From Salminus brasiliensis (taxonomy: Eukaryota > Chordata > Actinopteri > Characiformes > Bryconidae): 64,000 nt of DNA. Below are positions 10,525 to 23,079 of the stretch, piece after piece. The notes beneath the pieces were generated by a model. It was given only the letters and a program-made list of their open reading frames with translations, had not been told where the DNA came from and did not search any database. The DNA lies in NCBI RefSeq assembly GCF_030463535.1, contig NC_132881.1, positions 4,129,526-4,193,525 on the forward strand. The letters run 5' to 3'. Numbering within the stretch: position 1 is the stretch's first letter; each line of letters starts with the position of its first letter. Made by a program: the position numbers and the translations under genes.

Positions 10525-13359
10525 AGGTTTTGGGGACACTGTATTAGCAGGTCTAGACGAGCACTTAGCAGTGCAGCCGAGTTGCTTACCTACACGGAGT
10601 GTACAGAACATTGGAGCTGGTTTTCTGATACTGCATTGCACTTTAAACTGTTGGGCTGTTACTTGAAGAGCAACACCAGTGAAATCACTGAAATGTGAGG
10701 GATCTTTTGATCGTGTATGACTTGTATGATAAAAATAATGTCAACGAATCTCCCAAAAAGTCTCAGAATCCCCCTCGATTCACGAGAGACTGTTTCTCCC
10801 ACCTTTGTGTTAAAATTTCCGTCAGTTTCCGAATCAGTTCGGTCAAATCGTACTCAAAGTGCGTGCAGTCAGAAGTAGGCTACTGCTGAGGACACTGTCC
10901 ATAAGTAGCTAGACCGACACTCCAGCAGACTACTTAACGCTATTCAGAGCTAATTAGAGCAGCGCTAGCTAACCCGCCTACCAACACGGCACTAGAAAAT
11001 CAGAATGTTGTGACCTGTGTTGGTGGTTGAAGGCACTAAATTTAAAAAATCCACCATCTGAAGGTCTGCTCTTACCGTTTATGTGAAGGGAGATGTTTGG
11101 GGAAGCTCAGGCGATGTCGGGGAGGTGGTTTTTAATTTAGCGCCTTCAGCTTTAACCACAGATGCAGGTCGTCTTCACTGGAAGGTGGTCGTCTGTGTTG
11201 TGTTTGTAACTCAGTTGTTCAAGTGAAATTCTCTTCTTCCAGTTATTGAGACACTCTCTAACCGAGCATATTACACACATTACATCACACACTGTTTGTT
11301 TATCATCATGCTGACCGGTGGCTGTTCCTCCAAAACCCGGATGGAGCGTGGGAACGGAGGCGAGGCTAAAAGGCCAGGCCTGGTGTTGCTCTTTAACCAT
11401 AGACCTTCTGCTATAAACTTTCATTGGCTGAAAGTGTTTTGGGAAGCTGATTGCCTGCCAGAGTCCTGTGCTTAAAAAACAATCACTGCACTTCAGCCTT
11501 CTCCCCTGCTTGTTCTCACCTCATATTCACACTCTCAGCCGTCACATGCCTTAAAATCTGCCTTTAACCCGCCTCCCTCCTCATCACACTGATTTAATTG
11601 GATTTAAGGTGAAACGAATGAGCAATCACAGCTTTCCCCAAGCCTGTTTCAAGAAGACGAGCCCAGCGCTCTGTACACTCTGCGTATGCAGTAACACTGA
11701 ATGTGCTTTTGCAAACTGGGGTCAGAACGTCAGAAAATGGTCATAAAATGAAAAGACTTTTTACACGTTCACATCACACCGATCATTTAAACAGAGGACT
11801 TATTCTTGACTAGTAATAAAAGATTCCTCAGCTATCTGACATACTTCTTCCTAGCTTGTGAAAACGTAAAAAAGTATTCTATGAAAACAATGATTAAAAT
11901 GTTGACTCATCCAACCTTATACTGTGGTCTTTTAGCATGTCACAGCTGGGGGAACAAAACTGGTATGAGCTTTCTAGTGTTTATAAGCAGCTAAGAAACC
12001 ATACAGAAGAGGATATTAGCCCTGCGGAAAAAAACAAACAACAAACAAACACTCAAGATGAGGTTCAGCTGGTTGACCGGCACAGGGTACTGGTTTTGGT
12101 TTTAGTTTGATGGTTTAGCCGATCTACCAACATTACCAGCACCTCCAAAAATAGCCAACCACCCAGCCAGGTCAAATGGAAAAACCATTTAGGCCTGCAG
12201 TGTTCTTAATCAATCACGTGTTTAATCAGTGGAAAAGAAGAGGCTTATTTAGTCTGTAATAAATAAATAAATAAATAAATAAAGACTACGATGGGCACAG
12301 CAGACAACACTGCTCTGTCCTGTATACAGAAGAGCTTCTTAGTCCTAATGACTATATCTCTGGCCTTTTCCTAGACCATTTTTAGAGGAGCACCTGAAAA
12401 GGTCACCCTCTGTCATCTCGTACTGTTCTTCCTGTGAAATCTGACCTATTGTACTTGTGCTTGTGACACAGTTGTCTAAATTGAATCCAAAAAGCTAAGA
12501 ACGGCATCTTACACACTCGGGCATCACTGGGACCAGGAGCTTTGCTGAATTTCTCAGAGTGGCTGACCGGCCCATTTGGTGATTGGAAGTTTTGGTTTGT
12601 TGGAAATAATGAAAAAGACATAATGAAACAATGACTACAGAAGTGCAAACCTGCTCTGAATGTTCTCCCTGTGCTGCTGAATGGTGTCCCTTTGCCATGG
12701 AAAAATCTTAAGCCTTGCCTAAAGTCTGCATACCGTATAACTATATTTATTAATGTAACAAATAAAAAAATAATATCTAAATGAAACAGAATTAGCATGG
12801 TTTCAACTTGAATTGGCCAGATTTAAATGATTTATAGATTTCTATTTATATATAACAAGGAGGAGATCCCTCAGATCTCAACAGTCAGCTGGACAGTTGC
12901 TTACAAGCCGTCGCTTACAAGCTTTCATCTAAATATGAATGTGGATGAAGCAACGTCAACGTCCATTCACTGCTGTAAAGCCATCAGATTACAACCGCAA
13001 TAACAGCCCCTGACCTTACAGCACTTAATAAAACATAAAAACATGCAACGTCAAACTTAATACACAATGCAAAACATTGTGGAGATGGCTTCCTGAGAAG
13101 AACGGGCATTTATAAAAATTCATCATCATCCTCCCATCCTCTGGAAGAATAAACAGAGAATGCAGGAAATTGAAGAATAGATAGCAAACGTCAGACTGAT
13201 GTTCAAATGAGGACTAAAGATGGGATGTAATAATTTACTGAATTACGAAGAATCACAACAGCAAAACTCCGCAGCAGATCCCGCATTGCTTTGTTTTCCC
13301 ACCATCTAGCTACTCTTTACAGGAACAGTAAAAAATATAAATAAATAAAAATAAAAAAA

Positions 13360-13385
13360 ATAATCAATCAATCAATCAATCAATA
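13360..13385. repeat. (CAAT)n microsatellite
   Basis: About six CAAT units next to an A-rich stretch. Confidence 0.92.
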
Positions 13386-15140
13386 GACACACAAAATCAA
13401 GACACCACAAACACTAATCAAACGCTGAACAGGCCGTTTGAGCAGCTCACAACCAGGAAACTGACACTGAACCAAATGCAGGACGGCCGTCATGATGCAT
13501 GTGTTCCTAATGTATTTCGTATTTTATAGATTCCTAGATGTCTTATTTAACAGACATTGCTGATAAACTCATATTGGATATCATATTTCTTTTTCTCCAG
13601 AGCAGCAGAATGTTTAGGCAACACTGCCAACTGACGCCTCCAAAGCACTGTCAGATATTTACAGAGTGAATCTCACATTATACTTCTGCCATGTGCTGTT
13701 ACACACTGTGTGTAATGGGAAGCATTGTGAAAGTGCTAAACCTCACACTATTCAAGACGAGCGAGCTGCGTGCTGCGTTGGAAGTTCTGCTTAATAAAAT
13801 CATGAAATGGCTTAAAGGTGATAAGCTTTCTCCCAAAAAATGTCAAATGTTTAATAACCGTGCTCCTCGCTTAAGCTCAACATCTGAGATATGGTTATAT
13901 AACTGAACCATCAGAATGATGGAGGCGGTTTCTTGAAAGTATAATACCATTAATATTTAAAACCCAGACACCACCTGCGACCTCTAAGAAGAAATGTGCA
14001 CATTTGCAAGCTCACGTTTCTTTAAAAAAAAAAAAACAACAACAAACAAACAAACAATGGAGGGCTTATCACAGAACCCTGTGGCACGCTTATATTATAA
14101 TTCAAGCTGGGTAAGATTTCATTAATCATTCCAACACAACCATCTGGCCTCAGCACAGGACTTTCTCCATCCTAAAGAAGCCTACAAGGGAAAGGTTCAA
14201 CTTGAGCAGTGTATTGATCAGGACACGTCAGACACAGTGAGGTCAAGGAAGCTACAAAACCCCTCCAGATAAAGCACGGCACACTTTTTGGTAAAGCATG
14301 TTCTTTAAGCCGTGCTTAATCTTAGTATTCTGGATGAATCTGACAGTTTCATACAGCTCCACATCTTGGACCATGAGGTCAGTTCTCCACATCCTACACA
14401 TCCCATCAGTCCAGCTTCATATGTTTGTTTTGTCTCGCATTTCTCAACCTTTGCTTCTACATTTTCAGAGCTACCAGCAAAAGAGCATTGGTGGACACCT
14501 GCCAGAAACAGCAGGCAGAGTTTGTCCTTGCTTCTTCTGCGAATGCTGTTGCCTCATACCTCCTGTGCTTGGACAACAAAGAATGACCAGCATCCATGTT
14601 TACAATATCGTAACGATATCGTAGCAATAACCAGCTGAACCCATGATTAGAACTGAAACCATCCAGTGGTTTTAAGACCTTGAGCCCAGTGTGAGATGGA
14701 GGAGCTCCACATGGCTTGGCCGGAGCACCGGACTAAGGAAAGCCAGTTCTACTCCGAAACTACAGTTATCAAAACGATCCTTCTTCTTAGGAACACTAGC
14801 TTCAGCGCAGGGCTAATGGGAGGTGATGGATAGCAGTAATAATACAGTATATCAGCAGCGGTGCAGAAATGATCAGTGCTAATATTAGTAATTGCTGGTG
14901 TGTAAGAGTATTGCCATCTGGGGTCTAGTCGAGCCAACACCATCACACCAGCCACACTCATCAGATACAGCTCTCTAATAATAACATTTAGCTCACACAA
15001 GTCGATCCACCGTCTCCTGGCAACGATATGTCCGTTTGTTCTTTGGTGGGAAAGACAGTATTTTGCTGTGGAGTATTTTCTAGGAAGACGTCATTATGAA
15101 ATAATGTAAGGCCCACGCCCCAACTCCTCCTCCACAGCCC

Positions 15141-15152
15141 TATATATACCCT
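15141..15152 (+). promoter_or_regulatory. TATA-box-like site
   Basis: CCTATATATACC lies about 30 bp downstream of GC-rich CCCACGCCCC and before a pyrimidine-rich CACTCTCACTTCACC tract. The arrangement looks promoter-like and could be part of an old LTR, but I see no gene or retroelement coding next to it. Confidence 0.2.
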
Positions 15153-15239
15153 TCACTCTCACTTCACCTTCGTGCCAGACATCACACCCGCCACAACCCC
15201 ATGTCCTCCCACCTTCCACCTACGCATCTCACCTACTGG

Positions 15240-15385
15240 GGGTTAGTGGTGCAGCTCTTCCACATTCAACTGAAGGGCCTTGCTTAAGGGCTAACAGTGG
15301 CAGCCTGCCGAGCTGAGCCCGGGTATCGAACCCAAAACCCTGTCAACAATAGCCCAGAGCTCTAACCGCTGAGCACCACTGCCCC
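15240..15385 (-). mobile_element. tRNA-derived SINE, family S1
   Basis: On the - strand this begins GGGGCAGTGGTGCTCAGCGG, with a tRNA A-box-like block (GCTCAGCGGTTAGAGC, 15356-15376) and a B-box GGGTTCGATACCC (15321-15333). The body then contains CTGCCACTGTTAGCCCTTAA. The order A-box, B-box, unrelated body is typical of tRNA-derived SINEs. Confidence 0.8.
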
Positions 15386-17130
15386 GGGTTTAGTTGTTCA
15401 ATGGGCGCCGTCCATACTGACATACTCACACGCTGTAGAGCAGTTGTCCAGGAGTGGAAATGATGACCCCTGCTCTACAGCGTTTATAAGAGATGCAGTA
15501 ATACTGCACATTTCAAAAACCACCCAATCTAAGATCACTCAAATATTTCAAACATTCACGCTCACAGACCTTCACAATACTGAGCTGATAATCCAGATGT
15601 AAATTCAGTTAAGAAGTACCACATATGAACGTTACAGTCCTTTAGCCTGGAGCTTACTTCTCCCCTGACTGTAATAAATACCGGTTGGGTAATTTTAATC
15701 ATTATTATTATAATAGTACTCTTCACATGCTTTGATGATATGTAACTTACTTTTAACTTTCAATAAAACTAAATATCTAAAAGTTACTTTAGTTTTCCCC
15801 TATGCCAAACCTCAATCCCACACCTAAACCCTCACCGTGGTCTTAATCCTAGTCTTTTACAGAACATAGTCCCTTATTTGAATTAGCACAACAATCTGAG
15901 AGAGTAGTTATCACCCTAAGGACAGTTAAATCACAACGCGTAGGTCCACTTTATTCACCTGTCACTTTCTTTAAGGAAACAGAGAATATCTTACCCTATT
16001 AAACCCCCAGAGTCCACTGGCCTAACTTTCACACAGGGATATTAACTCTCTGCTTTACTGCCATTAAATCATAACTTTGATAAATGCACAGCCCTGAATT
16101 ACAGGCTACGTTTTTGTTGCTCTGTTAATTGTGGTACTAGCAGGTAGTAAAATAATACTAATTATCTACCCTCTCTGTCACATCTGTAGCACAAGGCTGA
16201 ATAATTCTAATGAGCTTCCCTGTAACTGCTAAAAGAACAGGCACTACATAACACAGACACGGGAAGCAAGCAGCAGTTGCTGAAGCGCACTCCTATTGGC
16301 TTGTATTAGAAGTGTGTTTTTAGATAATGACTATCGGAGGTGGCAAACACTACCGATTGTTGTCCTTCTGAGCCGATCTGAGCTCCGGTTTCTGCTTTCT
16401 AACAATAGAAGAGGTTCGGATATGGCGTATAGCTGGTCCTCAAACCGTGTACAAGGGCAGCTTTTGCTCAGGGCACAGAAAATGACAAGAGAACCATCAA
16501 GCTTTTCAGTCTTACTCATGACTGCGATGACCGGCGCGATGTGGTGTAGCAGCGTAAAGGGTGGAGTGCATGCGTCTCATTGTTTTCTTGGGTCGAGAAA
16601 CACAAAGTTCAGCCTTTCACAGTTGGTGACGGAGGTTATTGTGCTAGGCACAGAAGAACAGCGTGCACACGCGCTAACTGTAGAGCCATTCTTCTCACGA
16701 TGTGGGTGTACGTGACCCCCGAAACAACTCCGGGCTTTGTAGTCTGCTTGATCATTCTCCATCGGATGAGGACAATTACCAGACATAAGTGGAACATAAT
16801 GGTATAAAGATTGAAGTCTGGAAAGTCCATCCGTCTTCCGTGCAGAGGTCGAGTGAGCGGGGGTATTCAAACACAATGGGCAGAGGAGGGCCGTGAGTCA
16901 CCAGTCACAATGCTACGGTCTCGTGAACGGCAAATGACAAAGAAAACATGCCATGTTAGGCAGAGTTCATTAAAAACTCACTGATTACAATTCTTACACA
17001 GTCGCTCCCCTGTGCAGGAGCTATACACGTAAAACACAGCAAGCTAAAGAATCTGAGCCAGACTATGATGGCTGGATGATGGCTGGCTCAGAACATCACC
17101 AGAACATCAGGCAGGTCTTGTGAGGTGTAG

Positions 17131-17361
17131 CCGATATGCAGTGGTCAAATGGTCAAATGCAGGAGTCATGGTGCTCATGGAGGCCCCACCTCATAACTTA
17201 CAGGACTTAAAGGATCTGCTGCTAACGTCTCGTCTTGGTGCCAGATACCACAGGCCACCTTCAGAGGTCTTGTAGAGTCCATGCCTGGAAAGGTCAGATC
17301 TGTTTGGGAACCTACACAATATTAAGCATGTCATGAGTGGTCTTAATATTATGGCTGTATA
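17131..17361 (+). repeat. Interspersed repeat, family R1
   Basis: Begins CCGATATGCAGTGGTCA and contains CATGGAGGCCCCACCTCATA and CTGCTAACGTCTCGTCTTGG. It ends near CTTAATATTATGGCTGTATA, the most complete 3' end of this family in the window. Probably a retroelement-derived fragment; class not assigned. Confidence 0.75.
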
Positions 17362-18563
17362 AATAAAAACAAACCACCCACAGGTCCAGGCTGAAGCAGC
17401 TGCTTGTCTTGAATGCACTGAGCTACAAACCCATATAATCATGTAGTGAACTACAGCTGTGCAAGCAGGTCGAGGATCTGTCTCTAGATTAGGGATTTTA
17501 AGGGAGTGTTTCATGACTAAAGGTTATCAAGTCTAGTGTCATTTATCCACAGGCTCATAGTGTCCTAGTAAGAGAGTGAGAGGCTCTCTGTGGCCCAGCA
17601 GTTCCATCCTGGTGCCTAGACGGAGCTAGAAGATGGAAATGACGGCACCAATAACTGGAACCTGGCTGCAGCACATAAGGTGTGTATATGCATCCAGGCA
17701 TGGACAGAGTAAGAGAGAGAGAGAGGCTGACCATTACTGCTTATGTGCAACACCAGTTGCTCAGCTCAAATCACCAGAACAACACAGCAAATGGCCACAC
17801 GCTCATGTGCCCGTAAGCTGAAACCGGGAGCTTCTCTTCAGATGGTGAACTTGCTGAAAAATGATCCAAGCACCTTTCCAGTCTGCAGAACATTTAAACA
17901 GCTGTGTGCAATAACAGAGCAAAGTAACAGAGCAGGTTATCCAGACGGACTCACGCTGGAGGGCTCGTATTCTCCCACCGCAAACACACAGCACTTCTGA
18001 ACACCTGTGGAAACAGTAAAGCATCAAAGCAACAGAAGCACTTTGCTCAACTGGAAAGTCTACTGTACAACAACCGGGCTCTGAGTTCTGAGATCGTATT
18101 GGTTTAGCTGGCCTGTATAAATAACGTAGATGGCACCGCTGCTTGGTGAAGAAACATCACCTGACACATGTTCTGACCTTTAAATGGCATAATTAAGAGA
18201 GAATTAAGTGCAGCTACAATTTTGTATTGCTTGAAATAATATTATCAAAATAACAACAAAAAATGACCCAACGTTAAAGTGCCTTCCACTCATTCCTTCC
18301 CAAATTATTAACAACTGTTGCAACACGAGTGGGAAAAATTTATAAACATCAAAAATCAAGTCATCCGCAGTGATCACAGCGTAGAATAAACAAGAATAAA
18401 CAAGTCCAGCGCTCAAATGATCCACAAACACAGACACTAAAGACAAGAGACGCTTCATAGCCCTGCAGTGGACAATCATTCTGCTAACACTGCCCAAGGG
18501 CCACAGCAAAAGAGCTGACAGGCTGGTTTTACAACTGAACATTGCACTGAATTCAGCAGATAG

Positions 18564-18569
<6 letters not shown>

Positions 18570-18599
<30 letters not shown>
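18570..18599. repeat. (CA)n microsatellite
   Basis: About 15 CA units in the intergenic region. Confidence 0.97.
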
Positions 18600-18600
<1 letters not shown>

Positions 18601-18873
18601 GTAACACAAAGACAAAAATAGGGCATCATGTTGAGCAGAAGCCAAGGAAACAACCTCTTCTGTAAACCTATTTTGACACTTTGTCGTGTCCTTCCTTTAT
18701 TTTTATTCTGACGTTATTTAAAAGTCATGTTTTTAGCAGTAACGTTTGGTGGATACAGCAAACCAAAATTCTAGGGCTGGATGACACGGCCAAAACGTTT
18801 AACACTGTATTTTGAAAAACATCGGACACTGTATTTGCTGCTTATTTTTTTATATAGTAATTTTAAGTGCACA

Positions 18874-19285
18874 TACAGCTCTGGAAAAAATAAAGAGATC
18901 ACATTTATTTTTTCTTAAATTAGCATCTCTATGTGTTCGGCAGCTGTTTTATTCCAGGAATTTCATCAAACAGAGCTGAGTTAGCTGAATTTGCAGACTA
19001 TGAACGGCAAAAAGTCCCAACAGCAATGTGAAAGACCAGTGGAGAGCCTGCTGAGACATGAGAGCTGTGATTGGCTGTCGAGGTTATTATTTCACCATAG
19101 TGATTTCTGAAAGCTCTCAAAGTTCAGATATTACTACTGTGTTTAAATCTAAATAATAACTTCATGCTTCATTAATTATTATAATCATTTCTCTGCATTA
19201 TTTGAGCAGTTTCTGCAAATTATTATATTTCTGCGAATAAATAAATGCTCTAAATAGCAAAGATTTTTATTTGGAATTTAGGGGA
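18874..19285 (+). mobile_element. Degenerate DNA-transposon-like repeat
   Basis: Starts ACAGCTCTGGAAAAAATAAA and contains GCAGTTTCTGCAAAT-type and AAATAAATGCTCTAAAT blocks, then TTTTTATTTGGAATTTAG. These recur in a widespread teleost repeat I recall as a non-autonomous DNA transposon. The second terminal repeat is missing here. The R1 copy at 19288 follows directly. Confidence 0.5.
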
Positions 19286-19287
19286 CA

Positions 19288-19472
19288 GCCGATATGCAGT
19301 GGTCAGTACCTAACAAAACTGCCCCAAGCAAAGACAAACGCTGAACCAGCTACAGAGTCATGGTGCTCATGGAGGCCCCACCTCATAACTTACAGGACTT
19401 AAAGGATCCGCTGCTAACGTCTCGTCTTGTTGCCAGACACCACAGGCCACCTTCAGAGGTCTTGTGGAGTCC
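19288..19472 (+). repeat. Interspersed repeat, family R1, 3'-truncated
   Basis: Shares CCGATATGCAGTGGTCA and GTCATGGTGCTCATGGAGGC with 17131-17361, but has an extra GTACCTAACAAAACTGCCCC segment missing there, and stops after GTGGAGTCCA. Confidence 0.75.
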
Positions 19473-19807
19473 AAGTTGTCCATGTTGGTTTTCAAATTCA
19501 AAGCAAATGTTAATTTCCCTTAAACACACTGCCTGTAAATAGTAAAACCAGAGAAATTGATAATGTAGGGTTGGTCTCTACCGAGAGAGAGAGAAAATGA
19601 CAATGATATAAATAATAGAAAGATAAGTTTGATCACACTGGACTCTATAAATGTGCAGCCTGATCTAACTGTGTTAGTCTGTGGGTCAAACAAACATCCA
19701 GCATATCGGCACTGTCCAGTGAAAAACATGAGTCTCTAAAAAGGTGACTTTACAGGAGAAGGCAAAACAGTTCTGAACTCTGAATGGAAGTTAGCGATAA
19801 ACAAGAG

Positions 19808-19813
19808 TTTATT
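19808..19813 (-). promoter_or_regulatory. Candidate atrnl1 poly(A) signal
   Basis: TTTATT on the + strand is AATAAA on the - strand, the first after the atrnl1 stop and about 450 nt from it, followed on that strand by a U/G-rich TTGTTTATCG stretch. ATRNL1 transcripts elsewhere can be longer, so this is only a candidate. Confidence 0.35.
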
Positions 19814-20258
19814 CCCAGTCATTTTGAGCATTTCTATTGGTCCATTCAGGCAGAATTATACAAGACAGTGTACAGAGCAGCTACAGGGTCTCCAAAAAAA
19901 CTTTCAAAAGTTGTTGCCTCCTATAACTGTACGTCCAAGCCAACAACCGTTTAGAGCCCCGCATTGTTGGGAGTGTTAAAAAAAAAAAAAAGAAAAGAAA
20001 CACAGCTGTCATCTGGAGAGGCTTTGAGGAGGGCGTGCATGCGCTGCACTGTGGAGCATGGGATTTAAAAGAAGTACAATTCAGACTACTAATGACACAG
20101 TGCCCCGCTGTCATTTACACTTCAAGGTCTTCCTTAAAGTGGTGGAGAAAGAAGGAGGAGGAGGAAATTGGGAGGCAGGTGGAGAGAGAAAAAAAAAAAG
20201 ACAGTAAACAAACAGGGCAGGATCTGAGGCCGCAGTCTGTCCAGGTCAGCCGGGTGGT
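19814..20258 (-). other. atrnl1: Probable atrnl1 3' UTR
   Basis: Non-coding sequence after the atrnl1 stop codon on the - strand, including a T13 run (A-run on the + strand, 19980-19992). The 3' boundary follows the candidate poly(A) signal and is uncertain. Confidence 0.45.
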
Positions 20259-20383
20259 TCAAACGCAAGTGCCCTGGTGCCGAACACGCTGCTGTTCGCG
20301 ACTCCTCATGCCCAAGCCCTTATCTTTGAAGTCCCCTGGCTTCTGCTGTGAGGTATCAATAAGGGCGCTGGCTGCGGCGATGC
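20259..20383 (-). CDS. atrnl1: Attractin-like 1, last coding exon (cytoplasmic C-terminus)
   Basis: Encodes the end of the cytoplasmic tail of ATRNL1, a large single-pass membrane glycoprotein related to attractin and linked to melanocortin signalling. The acceptor is TTCTTCCCCGCAG; the first two bases (GC) complete a glycine codon begun in the upstream exon. The text IAAASALIDTSQQKP, then DFKDKGLGMRSREQQ, ends RHQGTCV and TGA at 20261-20259. The block G-(I/L)-A-x-ASAL-(I/V)-D-x-SQQ and the final GTCV/GTCI are characteristic of attractin family C-termini. The last three residues, T-C-V, fit a class I PDZ ligand. The exon faces the gfra1 3' end, giving a tail-to-tail gene pair. Confidence 0.94.
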
Positions 20384-21254
20384 CTGCGGGGAAGAACACA
20401 GGGCGGGAGGGAGAGAAGCAGCGGGAGGAGAAGAGAGCGGAGCTGAGCTTCAAAGAACAGTCCTCAGCAGTGGAGCAGGTGAGAAGCAGCGTCCTGAAAT
20501 AAGCGCTTGACCTCCCAAACAAAGCAGCAGAAAAGCCTCAGTGAAGCAGAAGGGCTCGCAAGATCAAGGAGAGTTAATGATCGTTTTAATCAAGTTCGGG
20601 CAATTCTGAGCACCCTGGAGCTCTCAGCACAGTTATCGTAGGTGGTAACAGGAGCTGTTCCCTCTCACTAAGATATATGATCGTAAGGCACTGTTTAGAT
20701 ATGTTTAAAAAGTCTTACACACCCCTCGATTCAAGAAAGAGAGGCTACAGGCCATGCGACACGGCGTAGAACACTCAGCAGTCTACTGGAACTGTGCGGT
20801 TTTAAACACAGACCTCAAAGCCGTAGTAGATGATGCCTAAACATTCAGACTGAGGACGGAGTCAGTCCAGGTCTTATGAGTCTGTCTGAGACATTAATAT
20901 TAATATCAATATCATTCGTATCCAGGATCCAGTATCTTTACTTAGGCCGGATTCTGTTTATACACATGCTTCTCCAGTGTGATCAGATGAGATCCGATTT
21001 CACTTTCCTTCAAACTGTAAAAAAAAACAAAAACTCATCAGCATGTTCGTTACATTAATCTCCGTTTTATGTCCCGTAACTGATGGTTTCTCATCAAGGT
21101 GGTCCGAATTCAGGAGACTGTGAAGACTTTAGAGAAACTGTGGAACATTGGATGGTTCTCGCGTTTCCTTAACAGCTCTATCAGACAATGAGAAGGACTA
21201 TTTAAACCACAGGGGGAACACACTGCGACACACTGTTGATTATACACCAGCAAA

Positions 21255-21281
21255 ACACACACACACACACACACACACACA
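21255..21281. repeat. (CA)n microsatellite
   Basis: About 13 CA units, followed within 30 bp by a short GA run. Confidence 0.96.
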
Positions 21282-21727
21282 GTGAAAGAGAACAAGGGAG
21301 ATAGAGAGAGAGAGTGAGGACCCAGTATAACTAAGTATTCCTCCTTTTATATTTTTATTTTTTGATTTCCCCCGTCAGACCTTTGTCGCCTCGTCTAACC
21401 GTATCCGATCACATTTATACTGAAATGCGGTCGAGACCAGTCTCTGACCACCTCCGAATGTAGTTTGAGTGATCCTGGGCGTGTTTCCACCTGACATTTC
21501 TTTTATACAAGTGAAAATTTCAAGTGTATTTGGAGGCAAACTGCCGTTTGCTCGGGCACTCGAAATGCTAAAAGACGCGATCAGACAGCTTACAGACTGA
21601 ACGCCGATGCTTCACAAACTGCCGACAAATATCTATGGGTTTAATATCCGGACCTGTCAACGACTCTAAATCTGGTAGTGTGAAAATAGCCAATGAGAGC
21701 TGAGGGTGGAGTTACACCACATCAACA

Positions 21728-22074
21728 GGCATGGACATGGACTCTGCCAGATCCTCTGAAGGCGTCCTGTGCTATATGGCACCAAGACGTTAGCAGCAGA
21801 TCCTTAAAGTCCTGTAAGTGGTGAGGTGGGACCTCCATGGATCGAATCAGCGAACCCTGGCCACCCATGACCCTTCACCCTTGTCGGTTCACTGGCTCAG
21901 TGCTTCCTTGGAGCACTTTTGGTAGGGACTGACCACTGCCTATTCTGGGTCCAGATGCTCTGACCCAGTCGTCTAGCCACTGCCCTGCTTTCAGCACATC
22001 ACCTTCCAGGTACCACTGGACAAGGTAATTCAGTTTACCTGTATGTAAATGTAATGTTATGGCCGATAAACTTG
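21728..22074 (-). repeat. Interspersed repeat, family R1, extended copy
   Basis: Reverse-strand copy with GGCACCAAGACGTTAGCAGC and CTTAAAGTCCTGTAAGTGG, extending into a segment that includes CACTTTTGGTAGGGACTGAC and ends TAATGTTATGGCCGATAAAC. It is the longest member in the window, so it is the best one to classify the family. Confidence 0.7.
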
Positions 22075-22582
22075 AGTTGGAGGGTTATCAGAGTAGTTAT
22101 CAGTGCAGTGCTTCCTGTCTGTGGTTCATTAGCTGGTCCCAGTTAAGCTGGGAAATCACCAGCATGTGCTGGATACTAGCCCTCCAGGACCAAAACTGAA
22201 ACGACTACCTTTAGACGGCTGAGCGGTTCAACGGTTCATTCATTGGACCAAACAGATAAACAGTAGCTCTGCACTGGCAATGACCAGACCTCGATCAGGC
22301 CCTGGAAGAGCTCAATTTGAAACCCAAACCAAACACAATCAGTGAGTTTAACATTTGAGAGAGTGAGTGTGTGGCAGAGACTCATCCCTGATTTTAGTTT
22401 CTTTTCCTGTTACAGTTCAGACTGCCAGCGCAAACCTGATTTCTGGCCAATCTAGCTTATACCCAGATTGACTTTTAACAGTCTGGACAGCCACAAACCT
22501 CATGAAATGTGGAGGCGGTTTGAACTGTGATTACATTCAGATTGCCTCACTCACGCAGGTAGTTACTGATGCGTAAGTGGAC

Positions 22583-22740
22583 TACATTAACATTTACATC
22601 TACATTTACTGCATTTAGCAGACACTCTTCTCCAGAGCGACTTACAAAAGAGCTTCGCTGTTTACCCAAGAAAAACCTCAGCTAGTTAGAATAGACTAAA
22701 AATTCAAGATGCCTATAAGCTTAGACACTACTAAAGCAAC
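22583..22740 (-). mobile_element. SINE/LINE 3'-tail repeat, family S2
   Basis: Contains GCATTTAGCAGACACTCTTC and CCAGAGCGACTTACAAA, then GCTAGTTAGAATAGACTAA, all shared with 59576-59905. On the - strand the first part matches the conserved teleost SINE/L2-type tail (CTCTGGATAAGAGCGTC-GCTAAATGC) also seen at 63737-63783. Confidence 0.75.
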
Positions 22741-23051
22741 CAAGCAACCCATGCAGATGGGTATGTGATGTCCAGACACACACATCTGATGATCTGATCA
22801 TGCGTAAATAACGGTCAGTCAGCCAATCAGATCTGATTTGAGAAACACAGAAGAAGTGACTATAGATAAAGGATAAAGGATCATTTATTAGAACTGTCAT
22901 TCGCATCACATATGGTACATGAGGTGGAACGAAACTGTGATCTCAGGGTCCCAGTTACACCCAAAGAGCAATTATTGAATAAATAAAATTATAGAATATA
23001 AAAAGAGCAGATATAAATAGGAAAAGTGGGAAAAGGCAGCAGTACTATGAA

Positions 23052-23079
23052 AGGGGGGGTGGGGTGGGGGGGTGGTGGA
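23052..23079 (+). other. G-rich tract with quadruplex potential
   Basis: Runs of seven, four and seven Gs separated by single Ts, followed by TGGTGG. This meets the usual four-run G-quadruplex pattern on the + strand (C-rich on the atrnl1 sense strand). Confidence 0.6.

Larger units (their letters stand above)
10525..19807. other. Intergenic region between gfra1 and atrnl1
   Basis: No convincing exon on either strand. It contains AAAT and CAAT tracts (12257-12283, 13360-13385), an A-rich patch (14023-14056), a GC-rich/TATA-like site (about 15110-15190), a SINE (15240-15385), two R1 repeat copies (17131-17361, 19288-19472), a CA run (18570-18599) and a DNA-transposon-like repeat (18874-19285). 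Both gene 3' UTRs may extend into it. Confidence 0.65.

Noticed and set aside
16296..16876. Overlapping open frames on both strands
   Set aside because: Open on both strands without motif or splice signals; chance in a stop-poor segment.
20035..20502. 155-codon open frame on the + strand
   Set aside because: Antisense shadow over the atrnl1 last exon; no splice sites or family match.
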